DNA from: Pseudoclavibacter sp. AY1H1
GTDB taxonomy: Bacteria > Actinomycetota > Actinomycetes > Actinomycetales > Microbacteriaceae
Length of the DNA: 64,000 nt
Assembly: GCF_002931055.1 (NCBI RefSeq)
Contig: NZ_PSXX01000004.1
Span: forward strand, 62,001 to 126,000
Direction: 5' to 3'
Shown: in pieces, positions 1 through 8,027 of the stretch
How the letters are laid out: every line of letters starts with the position of its first letter
Position numbering within the stretch: position 1 is the first letter of the stretch
Program-made: the position numbers and the translations under genes
The notes under the pieces: model-generated
What the model was told of the DNA's origin: nothing
Databases searched by the model: none
Seen by the model: only the letters and a program-made list of their open reading frames with translations

Positions 1-1144
1 CCGTATCCCGCTCCTGGCTGGCGTCCTGGTAGAGGAACCGGCTGATGGCGGCGTTGACGACGCGGTTCGCGGCCTGCAGCGTGACCTGGTCGGCGCCCGC
101 GACGGCGGAGTCGGCGAGGTGGTGCCGCGCCGTCTCGCGCTCGACGGTGACGCGGTCGAGGGAAGCGGCGAGGCGTCGCGCAGACACGCTAGCGAGTTCG
201 AGGAGCCGGCGCAGCGCATCCCATTCGGCGTGCCATTCGCCGGCCGGCCGTTCGTCCTGGGAGATGGCGGCGGAGGCGATGGTCGCGAGGAGGCCGGGCG
301 CCTGGAGGGCGTTCGAGACGACCACGATGGGGGCGACGGGGTTTTGCTTGTGGGGCATCGCCGAGGAGGCGCCGCCGCCGGCGAGCGACAGTTCGCCGAC
401 GCGTTCGCCGGAGGAGGTGACGAGGTCGCGTCCGATGCGCCCGAGGGCTGTGCACACGGCCGTCGCGGCGCTCGCGACGGCGAGCACCGGGGTGCGCTCG
501 GCGTGCCAGGAGCGGCGGGGGTCGTCGAGGCCGAGGCCGGCCGCGAGGTGCGCCCGCAGGATGCTCGTGGTCTGCGCGCCGGACCCGAGCCGGTCGGCTG
601 CCTCGCCGGTGCCGACGGCGCCGCCGAACTGCACGGGGTAGTCGAGGGCGTCGATGGCCGCGATGGCGGAGGTGACGCCGTCGAGCCAGCCCGCGAACTG
701 CACGCCGAGTGTGCTCGCGGCGGCCTGCCGGCCGAGCGTGTAGGCGACGCGGGGTGAGCGGCGTTCGGCGTCGGCGAGGCCCTGGAGGCGGGTGCCGGTC
801 GCGGCGAGGTCGGCCCGCACGGCGGCGAGCGCGTCGCGCGCGTGCAGCATGCTGGCGGAGTCGACGATGTCCTGGCTCGTCGCACCCGCGTGCAGGCGCG
901 GGGCCTCGACGCCGGCGGTGGCGAGCGAGGCGCGCAGCTGGCGCACGAGCTCCGGAACCATCACGCCGTCCGACTCGAGGCCGTCGCGCAGCGCGTCGGC
1001 ATCGAGGTCGGCGGTCTCGACGGCACGTGCGGATGCGGTGGCGTCCTTCGTCTCGAGCGCCGCCCACGCGAGCAGCAGCTCGGCCTCGACGCGCAGCATG
1101 CCGCGCACGGGCGAGCCCTGCTCGTCCCCACCTTCCCGGCGCAC
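1..1144 (-). CDS. pcaB: 3-carboxy-cis,cis-muconate cycloisomerase (partial, C-terminus off the window)
   Basis: The enzyme cyclises beta-carboxymuconate to gamma-carboxymuconolactone in the protocatechuate branch of the beta-ketoadipate pathway. The frame reads into the window edge, so about 381 codons are present and the C-terminal tail is missing. It carries the fumarase/aspartase superfamily signature GGGASSAMPHKQNP about 265 residues in, and begins with the family's early GMLRVEAELLLAWAALE helix. The GTG at 1144 is chosen because AGGAGG at 1157-1152 lies 7 bases ahead of it. A GTG at 1150 overlaps the pcaG stop but is only one base from that ribosome site. It is the last gene seen of the minus-strand pobA-pcaHGB operon. 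The family is clear. Confidence 0.9.
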   Translation of the reverse strand, partial: MRREGGDEQGSPVRGMLRVEAELLLAWAALETKDATASARAVETADLDADALRDGLESDGVMVPELVRQLRASLATAGVEAPRLHAGATSQDIVDSASMLHARDALAAVRADLAATGTRLQGLADAERRSPRVAYTLGRQAAASTLGVQFAGWLDGVTSAIAAIDALDYPVQFGGAVGTGEAADRLGSGAQTTSILRAHLAAGLGLDDPRRSWHAERTPVLAVASAATAVCTALGRIGRDLVTSSGERVGELSLAGGGASSAMPHKQNPVAPIVVVSNALQAPGLLATIASAAISQDERPAGEWHAEWDALRRLLELASVSARRLAASLDRVTVERETARHHLADSAVAGADQVTLQAANRVVNAAISRFLYQDASQERDT

Positions 1145-1146
1145 GG

Positions 1147-1734
1147 TCACACCTCCTGGCCGAAGTCGAAGAAGACCGTCTCGCCGTCGCCCTGGAGGCG
1201 GATGTCGAAGCGGTAGCTGCCGGGCGCATCCGGGGTCGCGATGAGGGTGGCGCGGCGCTCGGGGGTCAGGCCGGCGAGCACGGGGTCCGTCTCGTTCTCG
1301 CCGGGCTGGTCGCCGAAGTAGGCGCGCGTGAAGAGGTGGTGGAGGAGGCCCCGCGCGAAGATCGTGACGAGCAGGTAGGGGGCGGCTCCCGCATCCCGTC
1401 GCCCTGGCTTGATGGTCGTGAACGAGTAGTGGCCGTCGCGGTCGGCCGGTGCGCGGCCGAAGCCCGTGAACGTGTAGCCGTCTCGTTCGAGGCTGCCACG
1501 CTGCGCGACCGGCTGGCCGTCGGCGTCGAGCCCCCACAGCTCGAGAATGGCATCCGGAACCGTCTCGCCCGCACCGTCGGTGACGGTGCCGTGGAGGCGG
1601 ATCGCGTCGGGCCGCCAGGGGGCGGCGATCTCGCCGCCGCGCTCGTAGGGCAGGGCGTAGCCGTAGAAGGGGCCGACGGTCTGCGACGGCGTCTGGCCGA
1701 GCGGTGCCGCCTCGGTGGTGGTGGGTTCAGGCAT
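1147..1734 (-). CDS. pcaG: Protocatechuate 3,4-dioxygenase alpha subunit
   Basis: A 195-residue protein of intradiol dioxygenase fold. With PcaH it forms the ring-opening enzyme that converts protocatechuate to beta-carboxy-cis,cis-muconate. The N-terminal TPSQTVGPFY segment and the internal FTTIKPG stretch are typical of the alpha subunit. It lacks the two-Tyr/two-His iron set, as expected because the beta subunit holds the iron. The ATG at 1734 overlaps the pcaH stop by eight bases, so translation is probably coupled and gives equal subunit amounts. The C-terminal FFDFGQEV ending is usual for the family. Confidence 0.93.
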   Translation of the reverse strand: MPEPTTTEAAPLGQTPSQTVGPFYGYALPYERGGEIAAPWRPDAIRLHGTVTDGAGETVPDAILELWGLDADGQPVAQRGSLERDGYTFTGFGRAPADRDGHYSFTTIKPGRRDAGAAPYLLVTIFARGLLHHLFTRAYFGDQPGENETDPVLAGLTPERRATLIATPDAPGSYRFDIRLQGDGETVFFDFGQEV

Positions 1735-2530
1735 GGTCGGTGTCCTCCGGTTCCATCCACGTGGACTTCGAGCCGGTGAGCACGATGTCCCACTTGTAGC
1801 CGATCGCCCACTCGTGCTCGCTGACGTCGTGGTCGTAGTTCGCGACGAGTCTTGCGCGTGCGGCTGGGTCGACGATGGACTGGTAGATGGGGTCGAGCGC
1901 GAAGAGCGGGTCGCCGGGGAAGTACATCTGCGTGATGAGGCGCTGCGTGAACTGCGTGCCGAACAGCGAGAAGTGGATGTGCGCGGGGCGCCACGCGTTG
2001 CGGTGGTTCTTCCACGGGTACGCGCCGGGCTTGATGGTGGTGAGCCGGTACTCGCCGTCGTCGCCCGTGATGATGCGGCCGACGCCCGTGAAGTTCGGGT
2101 CGAGCGGGGCGGGGTGCTGGTCGCGCTTGTGCACGTAGCGTCCGGCGGCGTTGGCCTGCCAGATCTCGACGAGCTGGCCGCGCACGGGGCGGCCTTCGCC
2201 GTCGAGGATGCGGCCGGAGACGATGATGCGCTCGCCGATGGGTTCGCCGTTGTGCTGGATCGTGAGGTCGGATTCCTCGGCGGCAACGTCGGTGTGCCCG
2301 AACGCGGGGGAGACGAGTTCGATCTCCTCGGGGTCGGCGCGCACGAGCTCGTGTGTGGGGTGGCGCAGCGCGACGGATCGGTAGGGCGCGAAGTCGCGCA
2401 GCGGGTGGCTGCGGGTGTCGTCGGCGTGCGCGGTGTGCATGTCGGCGATCTGCTGCGAGATGTGCGTCTGGGTGACCAGCGAGTCGACGGGGCCGTCGAG
2501 CTGCTCCGGCTGTTCCTGCGGGGCGCTCAT
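1727..2530 (-). CDS. pcaH: Protocatechuate 3,4-dioxygenase beta subunit
   Basis: A 267-residue iron-binding subunit of protocatechuate 3,4-dioxygenase. The non-haem Fe(III) ligands are visible: Tyr132 in GRYVHKRD, Tyr171 in AYPWKNH, and His184 and His186 in RPAHIHFSLFG. The N-terminal 70 residues hold the dioxygenase N-domain with RHPTHELV. The ATG at 2530 overlaps the pobA stop as ATGA and the 3' end overlaps pcaG. Three pathway steps (hydroxylase, then both dioxygenase subunits) are therefore translated as a coupled unit. Length and motifs match the normal family. Confidence 0.95.
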   Translation of the reverse strand: MSAPQEQPEQLDGPVDSLVTQTHISQQIADMHTAHADDTRSHPLRDFAPYRSVALRHPTHELVRADPEEIELVSPAFGHTDVAAEESDLTIQHNGEPIGERIIVSGRILDGEGRPVRGQLVEIWQANAAGRYVHKRDQHPAPLDPNFTGVGRIITGDDGEYRLTTIKPGAYPWKNHRNAWRPAHIHFSLFGTQFTQRLITQMYFPGDPLFALDPIYQSIVDPAARARLVANYDHDVSEHEWAIGYKWDIVLTGSKSTWMEPEDTDHA

Positions 2531-3801
2531 CGTGCATCCACGAACGGGAGGCCGGCGTACTGCTCGGCGAGGCTGACCTGGGCGGCGTGCGAGGAGGTGA
2601 CGTAGCGGATCTGCCCGAGCTGGCGTTGGAAGTCGAAGGCGCTCTGCTCGGCGGATCCGTCGGCGGGGTGCACGTGGAGCATGTCGGTCATCCACTGCGA
2701 GAAGTGCTGCACCTTCCACTGCCGGTCGAGCGCTTTGTCGCTGTACTGCTCGAGGCCCGTGTCGTCGCCGGCGTAGTGGGCTTGGAGGGCTTCGGCGAGG
2801 AGGGCGACGTCGGCGATGGCCGAGTTGAGGCCCTTCGCGCCGGTCGGGGGCACGATGTGGCCGGCGTCGCCGACGAGGTAGAGGCGCCCGTAGTTGAGGG
2901 TGGAGACGACGAAGCTGCGCATGGGCAGGATCGACTTCTCGGTGATGGGGCCTTCGGTGAGGGTCCAGCCCTCGGTGCCGAGGCGCGTCTGGAGGGCTTC
3001 CCAGATGCGCTCGTCGCTCCAGTTGGCGATGTCGTCGTCGGGGCTGACCTGCAGGTAGAGGCGCGAGACGGTGGTGGAGCGCATGGAGTGCATGGCGAAG
3101 CCGTCGCGGTGGAGCGCGTAGATGAGGTCGTCGGTGGAGGGGGCGACGTCGGCGAGGATACCGAGCCACGCGAAGTCGTAGACGCGCTCGGCGACCTCGA
3201 GGGTGCCCTCGGGGAAAGCCTGGCGGCAGACGCCGTGGTAGCCGTCGGCGCCGATGATGTAGTCGCAGTCGAGGGTGATGCGCTCGCCGTTCGGGGCCGT
3301 GTAGGCGACGGATGCGCGCTCCCCGTCGATCTGCGCCGATTCAATGTTGGTCGGCTGAACGTCGGTGGCTTCGAAGACGAGCTGCGAGCCGAGCCGCTCG
3401 TGTTCGGCGACGAGGTGGTGGACGAGCGCCTGCTGGCCGTAGACGGTGACGGTGCGGCCGGTCAGCTCGGCGAAGTCGATGTGGTGGCGTTCGCCCTCGT
3501 GCTGCAGGTAGATGCCGTGGTGGGTGAGGCCGTTGGTCTTGAGGTCGGCGTCGAGGCCGTACTTGCCGAGGAGGTCGACGGAGTCCTGTTCGAGCACGCC
3601 AGCGCGGATGCGCCCGAGCACGTAGTCCTTGTCGCGCGCCTCGAGAATCCGGTAGTCGATTCCCGCCTGGCCGAGGATGTGGCCGAGCAGCAGGCCAGCC
3701 GGCCCGGCTCCGATGATCGCCACCTGCGTGGACTGGCGTACGCCCGTCGCGGTGCTCTCGCCTGCCTCGGCGCTCTGGCCGTGGCTCTCGTCGCTCGTCA
3801 T
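2527..3801 (-). CDS. pobA: 4-hydroxybenzoate 3-monooxygenase
   Basis: FAD-dependent aromatic hydroxylase turning 4-hydroxybenzoate into protocatechuate, the substrate of the downstream PcaHG. The 424-residue protein shows the Rossmann GAGPAG near residue 31, the DYIIGADG motif near 185 and the LVGDAGHIVPPTGAKGLN ribityl-binding motif near 315. The N-terminus is about 25 residues longer than usual, Ser/Glu-rich and probably disordered. GAGAGG lies six bases before the ATG. It is the first gene of the operon; the pathway regulator is not next to it. The cofactor preference (NADH or NADPH) cannot be told. Confidence 0.95.
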   Translation of the reverse strand: MTSDESHGQSAEAGESTATGVRQSTQVAIIGAGPAGLLLGHILGQAGIDYRILEARDKDYVLGRIRAGVLEQDSVDLLGKYGLDADLKTNGLTHHGIYLQHEGERHHIDFAELTGRTVTVYGQQALVHHLVAEHERLGSQLVFEATDVQPTNIESAQIDGERASVAYTAPNGERITLDCDYIIGADGYHGVCRQAFPEGTLEVAERVYDFAWLGILADVAPSTDDLIYALHRDGFAMHSMRSTTVSRLYLQVSPDDDIANWSDERIWEALQTRLGTEGWTLTEGPITEKSILPMRSFVVSTLNYGRLYLVGDAGHIVPPTGAKGLNSAIADVALLAEALQAHYAGDDTGLEQYSDKALDRQWKVQHFSQWMTDMLHVHPADGSAEQSAFDFQRQLGQIRYVTSSHAAQVSLAEQYAGLPFVDAR

Positions 3802-4063
3802 CGAACGCCTCTCGTCGTTGGGAAGGATGAGACGAGTGTGCGGGGCGGGTGGATGCGGTGGGCGGAGGTTTCCGCTGGGTGGAAGGTTTCGGGAAGCTAC
3901 CGGGCACCGAGGACGGCGGGAATGAAGCGCCGCTCGTGACAGGTCAGCACTGTCGCAAAACCGACGGCGGATACACGTCTCCGCTGAGGGAGTTGTGACA
4001 CCTGGTTTTGAGAATCACGCATGGCGACCCCAAGAGGGAAGCTGACCGAGGTCCGTTCTGAGG
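3802..4063. promoter_or_regulatory. Upstream region of the pobA-pca operon
   Basis: Non-coding stretch ahead of pobA. A near-repeat GGAGGTTTC (3864-3872) / GGAAGGTTTC (3881-3890) lies about 65 bases from the pobA start and is the only candidate regulator site; it is weak. Further out, GTCGCAAAACC (3952-3962) and CCTGGTTTTGAGAAT (4001-4015) look like single arms of the palindromic repeat described at 4064. No gene is seen and no divergent pob/pca regulator is present. Confidence 0.3.
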
Positions 4064-4096
4064 GTGAGACGTCGCGAAACCCTAGGGTTTAGCGAC
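4064..4096 (+). repeat. 33-bp GTGAGAC/palindrome repeat, copy 1
   Basis: GTGAGAC is followed directly by a 26-bp palindrome with left arm GTCGCGAAACCC, centre TA and right arm GGGTTTAGCGAC; only one base pair is mismatched. Related copies, all in the same orientation, lie at 7321, 7603, 8148 and 10344. The two-base variable centre flanked by inverted arms resembles a serine-recombinase crossover site, but no recombinase is in the window. Confidence 0.7.
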
Positions 4097-4159
4097 CAGC
4101 CGCAACGGTCGGCGCCCCAGCCTGCAGTGACTGTTGATCGCGGTGTTCCACTGGTAGAC

Positions 4160-4188
4160 TGTCACACAGTATGACACCTACGTCATAC
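4160..4188 (+). promoter_or_regulatory. Probable autoregulatory operator of the RHH-YfbU gene
   Basis: Two overlapping inverted repeats, TGTCA-N7-TGACA (4160-4176) and GTATGAC-N6-GTCATAC (4169-4188), lie between a possible -10 (TAGACT, 4155-4160) and the ribosome site of the gene at 4207. A ribbon-helix-helix protein binding its own promoter is the usual arrangement, so this is the likely operator. The motif is seen; the binding is inferred. Confidence 0.5.
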
Positions 4189-4206
4189 GCGAAAGGAGTA
4201 ACACAC

Positions 4207-4974
4207 ATGGGTGTTTTGAATGTCAGGGTTGACGATCATGACCACGATCGACTGAGGGAACTCGCGGAGGCCGAAGGTGTCACGGTGAGCGACTACGTGC
4301 GTGATCTTTTGCGTGACGCAATAATTCCGATCACAGGGCGCTCGGACGAGCACGGTGACCAGAAGGCTCCGGAGAGCTTTGCGCTGCGGGATCGACTCGT
4401 CTTGTCGTTGCTGCACCGCATCCTCGCTCGGGTCCTCCCTGAGGACGCGAACGGCGCTGACGGTGACGAGGAGTACCAGCTCAAGAAGGCGGAGATCCTA
4501 GAGTCCGGGTACACAGGACAGTACTGGCTCGAGGTGGCTGGATTCGAGACTGAACTATCCAAGCGGGACAGTGGCAGAGTCGTCGACATCCTCGACATGC
4601 ACCGCATCATCACCTTCAGCGTTCGGCAGCTCGAGGAAGCAGGAACGCCGGTCGAGCCTGAGTTGGAGCGTCGACTGCGCTTCCGCGGATTCGATCACAA
4701 CGACTCACTCGAAGGCCACATGGCTGGATACGTGCGGTTCTTGATGGCCGACGGTCGTCATTGGAGTGAACTTATCCCCCAGATCGAAGAGACTAACGAC
4801 GGAAACTCGCACATGCCGATGCTCGAGGTGTATCAGCGCATGCTGACCGAGTATCGACGGATTATGGCTGGCCGTGAGCAGAGGTATCACCCAGACAACT
4901 ATCTGCTGAGTTCGGAGGAGCTGACGCGCGTGCACGAAGCGCAGATTCACCCCTCGAATCGAGGACGCTCCTAG
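4207..4974 (+). CDS. Ribbon-helix-helix DNA-binding protein fused to a YfbU domain
   Basis: A 255-residue protein of two parts. Residues 1-38 (GVLNVRVDDHDHDRLRELAEAEGV and on) look like a CopG/MetJ ribbon-helix-helix dimerisation and DNA-binding unit. Residues about 90-250 match the E. coli YfbU family: an ILESGYTGQYW start, a VVDILDMHR helix, RFRGFDHND, GYVRFLMADGRHW, MLEVYQRMLTEYRRI and YHPDNYLLSSEEL. The function of YfbU is not established. The ATG at 4207 is preferred over an upstream in-frame ATG because AAAGGAG sits eight bases ahead of it and the RHH strand begins there. Base composition looks less GC-rich than the pca genes, which suggests transfer. It could be a regulator or a toxin-antitoxin-like component. 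Confidence 0.8.
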   Translation: MGVLNVRVDDHDHDRLRELAEAEGVTVSDYVRDLLRDAIIPITGRSDEHGDQKAPESFALRDRLVLSLLHRILARVLPEDANGADGDEEYQLKKAEILESGYTGQYWLEVAGFETELSKRDSGRVVDILDMHRIITFSVRQLEEAGTPVEPELERRLRFRGFDHNDSLEGHMAGYVRFLMADGRHWSELIPQIEETNDGNSHMPMLEVYQRMLTEYRRIMAGREQRYHPDNYLLSSEELTRVHEAQIHPSNRGRS

Positions 4975-5238
4975 CTTGTCAGGTTCGGGTAGCTTCAGTG
5001 AGTGGTTGCAAGGTGGCGGCCGTGGGTCGAGCCCAGTGCCGGTCCGCGGTAACAACTCGGCGGGGCGGCGGAGGGTGCACCTCCACTGCCCCGCACACCC
5101 TTCTCCTGCAACTCTCATTGAGAATGAGACAACGATTTGCCGCCTCTCGGGCACAACTCGGTTCAAGCGTTACAGGTCAACGGCAACGATCCATCCGAAC
5201 TGTGAACTGAGGGAACCTTACGTTCGTAGGATTGCGAC

Positions 5239-6507
5239 ATGCTGCACACTCCTCTCCACCGGCTCCTTGGTCTGCCACCGGGAGCGATGACTGATGCCAT
5301 GCTCGACGACGCAGTCGAGCAGGGCATCGCAGAGTCCGACGAATTGGATTGGAAGACAGCGTTGCCTGCACAGGGAGAGTTCAAACGCTCAGATCACGTC
5401 AAGGATATTGCGGCCTTCGCGAACGCCAGCGGCGGGATGCTTGTTTTCGGCGTTCGGGACGAGGAGAAGCTGGCTGTCGAGCGCACTGACGCCGGCGAGT
5501 TCTCGGAAAACTACGAGCGCACGATCCAGCAACTTTGCATGTCAGCGATTACGCCGCCGATTTTCGGCGTTCGCGCATACCGAATCGGTGGAGAGCCAAA
5601 CCGAGCTGTGGCCTTAGTCGTGCCGCGGAGTACCGATGGCCCCCACTTGATCTACAGGAACGAACAGTTCGCAGCCCCGCTTCGTGTCGACGCCGACACA
5701 CACTGGATGAAAGAGCGTGATCTCGAGAAGGCGTATCGCGCACGGTTCGACGCGGCCCGACAGTCGCAGGTGGAACTCGAAAACCACTACGACGACATGG
5801 CGCGGTCGTTCAACACGAGCCAATCCGCGGTGCTCGTCGGTGCCGCCCGCCCTCGAAGCCCGGACGTCTCACCCAAGCGCCGCGACAGAGCTGACGCCGC
5901 TCTGGTAATGACCAATGCGCATAATCTAACGGACTGGTGGCTCGCGAATAAGTTCGGGTACCACCCGCTGCACGACGTGCAACCGTACGACAGTCGTGCA
6001 GGCTTGCGTAGCTGGGTGGCTCCACCAAGTGGACCAGAGTGGCGTAGCGCTCGTGCGGCCGTATTCGATGACGGATCGACCAGTCTCGCCTGGGTTGCTG
6101 GTGGCCATAGATACGGCGCTCAGGGTGAGTACCTCTCCCCCTGGGAAGTTCCGGTCGAGGCGCTGGAGACATTTGTGGCTACGCTCCTCGCTCTCGTGCA
6201 CGCATCGGCAGACGTCCACTTCGCCGGAGATGTCGACGTCCGTGTGGGTGTGGAATGGTCACCGGCGGGGAGTAAGCAACCAGGTCTGGTGTTTATTCAC
6301 GAGGGACGCTCTGAGGGCTCAGTCGCCTCTTCGCCGCTTGGTGCAGCCTTCCGCCCAATCACGGTCACGGTAAATCCTTCAGTATCCGCAGAAGAATTTG
6401 TTGGCGCAGCCGTTGACCTGGCCACCGACTGTGTCAATCAAGTCGGCTTCAGCGAGCCTTATTGGCTCAGTCGGGACTTGCCGCCACGCAGCGGTCGATA
6501 CAAGTGA
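5239..6507 (+). CDS. AlbA_2/Schlafen-type domain protein
   Basis: A 422-residue protein whose residues about 30-160 form an AlbA_2 (Schlafen-like, formerly AAA_4) domain. The ESDELDWK acidic start, the DIAAFANASGGMLVFGV glycine loop and a later VPRSTDGPHL segment are all in the expected order. Such domains occur in nucleic-acid-linked regulators and in some defence proteins; the role here is unknown. The remaining 260 residues are not recognised and have no clear HTH or membrane segment. The gene lies 264 bases after the RHH-YfbU gene on the same strand, inside the region bounded by the palindromic repeats. The ATG at 5239 is preceded by only a weak TAGGA ribosome site. Confidence 0.75.
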   Translation: MLHTPLHRLLGLPPGAMTDAMLDDAVEQGIAESDELDWKTALPAQGEFKRSDHVKDIAAFANASGGMLVFGVRDEEKLAVERTDAGEFSENYERTIQQLCMSAITPPIFGVRAYRIGGEPNRAVALVVPRSTDGPHLIYRNEQFAAPLRVDADTHWMKERDLEKAYRARFDAARQSQVELENHYDDMARSFNTSQSAVLVGAARPRSPDVSPKRRDRADAALVMTNAHNLTDWWLANKFGYHPLHDVQPYDSRAGLRSWVAPPSGPEWRSARAAVFDDGSTSLAWVAGGHRYGAQGEYLSPWEVPVEALETFVATLLALVHASADVHFAGDVDVRVGVEWSPAGSKQPGLVFIHEGRSEGSVASSPLGAAFRPITVTVNPSVSAEEFVGAAVDLATDCVNQVGFSEPYWLSRDLPPRSGRYK

Positions 6508-6591
6508 CTCATCACGACCGCACAGGCGCGTCCAGGTCACCGGTAGTGCCAACGCCTTGCCGTTCGGCTCCGAGCTACAAGCCGAGGTCCT

Positions 6592-6828
6592 CTACTCGTC
6601 GCCGCCCCAGTCGCGTATCGCACGCAATGCCTCATCTGCTGACGCGTATTTCGCGAGGAAAATCGAAGACTCTGCGGGCGACTGCCACAGCGTCTCTGGT
6701 CGCGGGTCGATGATCCAACTTTCCCCAGCCTTCTGGAGGGTTGCGACTTCGTATCGTGTGAACTCTCCGGCTGTGACAACAAGCAACGTTCCGTCTGATT
6801 GCGGCTCCAGAACGAACTTCGTAGCCAT
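6592..6828 (-). CDS. Small hypothetical protein
   Basis: A 78-residue acidic soluble protein (MATKFVLEPQSDGTLLVV start, IRDWGGDE end) with no recognised family. It alternates short beta-like strands and ends in a helix-forming EALRAIRDW stretch. Its ATG overlaps the stop of the upstream gene by one base (TGATG at 6830-6826), so the two are probably translated together. It is treated as real because of this coupling and its balanced composition. Confidence 0.55.
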   Translation of the reverse strand: MATKFVLEPQSDGTLLVVTAGEFTRYEVATLQKAGESWIIDPRPETLWQSPAESSIFLAKYASADEALRAIRDWGGDE

Positions 6829-7073
6829 CAGAGCTCTTCCAAGCGCGCAGCCAACTCGCGAAGGGACTTCACGACCAGCGTGCGCTCGATCTCGCCTGCG
6901 AAACTCCAGGTGAAACCAGGAGCACCGGGAGTTAGGACCGAAGAGTCCGCGTCCAGAGCGATCGTGTAGGTTGCGTGATCCCCGTGACGGTCAGCGCTCG
7001 GCGCCTCGGTGGAGGCCGTAACTCGCGCTGTGAAACCCGATTCGTTGACATCCGAGCTGTTTGAGTAGGTCAT
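6828..7073 (-). CDS. Small hypothetical protein, first of a coupled pair
   Basis: An 81-residue soluble protein (MTYSNSSDVNESGFTARV start), Ser/Thr-rich early and ending in a charged helix LRELAARLEEL. No family is recognised. It is followed without a gap by the 78-residue gene through a TGATG junction. The pair points toward the AlbA_2 gene and lies in the same repeat-bounded block, which would suit a two-protein accessory unit. Function unknown. Confidence 0.5.
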   Translation of the reverse strand: MTYSNSSDVNESGFTARVTASTEAPSADRHGDHATYTIALDADSSVLTPGAPGFTWSFAGEIERTLVVKSLRELAARLEEL

Positions 7074-7368
7074 TGGTCCAACCTAACTGCTCCGTGGTGG
7101 TCAGAATCAGATATTCATCCGGTTCGGAGATCCGGATGGCGGCAGCGGGTAACGGAATTTGCTAGCAGCCGGCGCTGGGGACGGCGAGTATCCTCAACTG
7201 CATTCTTCGATCCGACCTTGCATGTTCCCCTGTGGCGCGACCGCCAACCGGGTGGGCGAGGTCTACGCGAGCTGCTCCTGAGTCGACCTCGCCCCCGGAG
7301 GTGTGTCTCATAACCTATTTGTCGCAAAACTCATGGGTTTCGCGAGCATACTCTCGCAGCGAGTCGCC
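7074..7368. other. Intergenic stretch with a palindromic repeat
   Basis: No convincing gene is seen; the open frames here are Arg/Ser-rich shadows. The only structured element is the palindromic repeat at 7321-7346. GTGTCTCA at 7303-7310 just before it may be a displaced, inverted relic of the GTGAGAC flank. Confidence 0.4.
7321..7346 (+). repeat. Palindromic repeat, copy 2 (without the GTGAGAC flank)
   Basis: Left arm GTCGCAAAACTC, centre AT, right arm GGGTTTCGCGAG. The arms pair with few mismatches and the geometry (12-2-12) is the same as at 4071-4096. The 5' GTGAGAC is not present here. It separates the AlbA_2/small-pair block from a tiny membrane-protein gene. Confidence 0.6.
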
Positions 7369-7488
7369 CTACCCTGGGTCGAAGACGAGACCCAAAATGC
7401 CGCTGGTCAGCACGAACCATACCAGCATGACCGCTGCTCCTAGGCTCACAAGCAGCGTGAGCATCTTTCTGTCCTCGTTTGATGGCAT
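7369..7488 (-). CDS. Tiny single-pass membrane protein
   Basis: A 39-residue frame: a short charged start (MPSNEDRK), then one hydrophobic helix of about 24 residues (LVSLGAAVMLVWFVLTSGIL), then GLVFDPG. Charge placement predicts an N-in topology. No ribosome site is strong, and an in-frame ATG four residues earlier is an alternative. It sits alone between two copies of the repeat. The hydrophobic helix makes it better than chance, but it may not be expressed. Confidence 0.4.
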   Translation of the reverse strand: MPSNEDRKMLTLLVSLGAAVMLVWFVLTSGILGLVFDPG

Positions 7489-7602
7489 GACACCAGCTTG
7501 CATACTCTGCACCTGAGGGCATGCACAAATGTTGCGAGACGCGGTGAGCAGTCGTCGTGTTGCCTTCGCACGCCGAGACGTGTCGATCTCGTGCCCTGCC
7601 GC

Positions 7603-7635
7603 GTGAGACACCTCAAAACCCATCGTTCAAGGTCT
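7603..7635 (+). repeat. 33-bp GTGAGAC repeat, copy 3 (degenerate right arm)
   Basis: GTGAGAC (7603-7609) is followed by the left arm ACCTCAAAACCC and the centre AT; the right arm has decayed (CGTTCAAGGTCT). Position and orientation match the other copies. It lies between the tiny membrane-protein gene and the CxxC protein gene. Confidence 0.5.
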
Positions 7636-7718
7636 GAATGCAACGCTGTCGATCCAGACCGGTCGGAAGACGTGCGGTCAATTGCTCGTAGCGGGAAATC
7701 TCACAGGCGTGACGTTGG

Positions 7719-8027
7719 TTAGCGCTCTCGCACTGGAGTGATCAGGACTCCGCCGAATCGCGCCTCGGAGTAGTCCCACTCGCGTCCATCAACCCACACC
7801 CGCGCCGAGATGCAGGGCAGCGATTCGTGCTCGCCGTTCGGCCAGTGCAACACGAACCCGCCGCCGAACGACGCGTTCGATCCAGCCACGCGTGCACCGT
7901 TCGCATCTACTGCGCGAGCTTCGCATTCGAGGCACAAGTATTCGGGGTACCGATCGGACTGGACGACTTGGGTGCCGCAGTTCGGGCAGGGCTGCATTCC
8001 GCGGGCACCAGGGAGGAACGGACTCAT
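7719..8027 (-). CDS. Small zinc-ribbon-like hypothetical protein
   Basis: A 102-residue protein. The paired motifs CPNCGTQ and CLECEA, about 20 residues apart, make a probable four-Cys zinc ribbon. The rest (GGGFVLHWPNGEHESLPCISARVWVDG) is beta-rich and unrecognised. ATGs at 8027 and 7997 are both possible starts; neither has a clear ribosome site, and the second begins MQPCPNCG, ten residues later. It stands alone between two copies of the repeat. The function is unknown; a nucleic-acid or metal role is only a guess. Confidence 0.5.
   Translation of the reverse strand: MSPFLPGARGMQPCPNCGTQVVQSDRYPEYLCLECEARAVDANGARVAGSNASFGGGFVLHWPNGEHESLPCISARVWVDGREWDYSEARFGGVLITPVRER

Noticed and set aside
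4071-4096. The palindrome considered as a chromosome dimer resolution (dif) site
   Set aside because: Several copies within 6 kb and a GC-rich arm sequence unlike the AT-rich XerCD dif consensus.
4976-5238. A frame between the RHH-YfbU gene and the AlbA_2 gene
   Set aside because: Low-complexity Arg/Ser/Thr content, no ribosome site, and it runs into the AlbA_2 gene in another frame.
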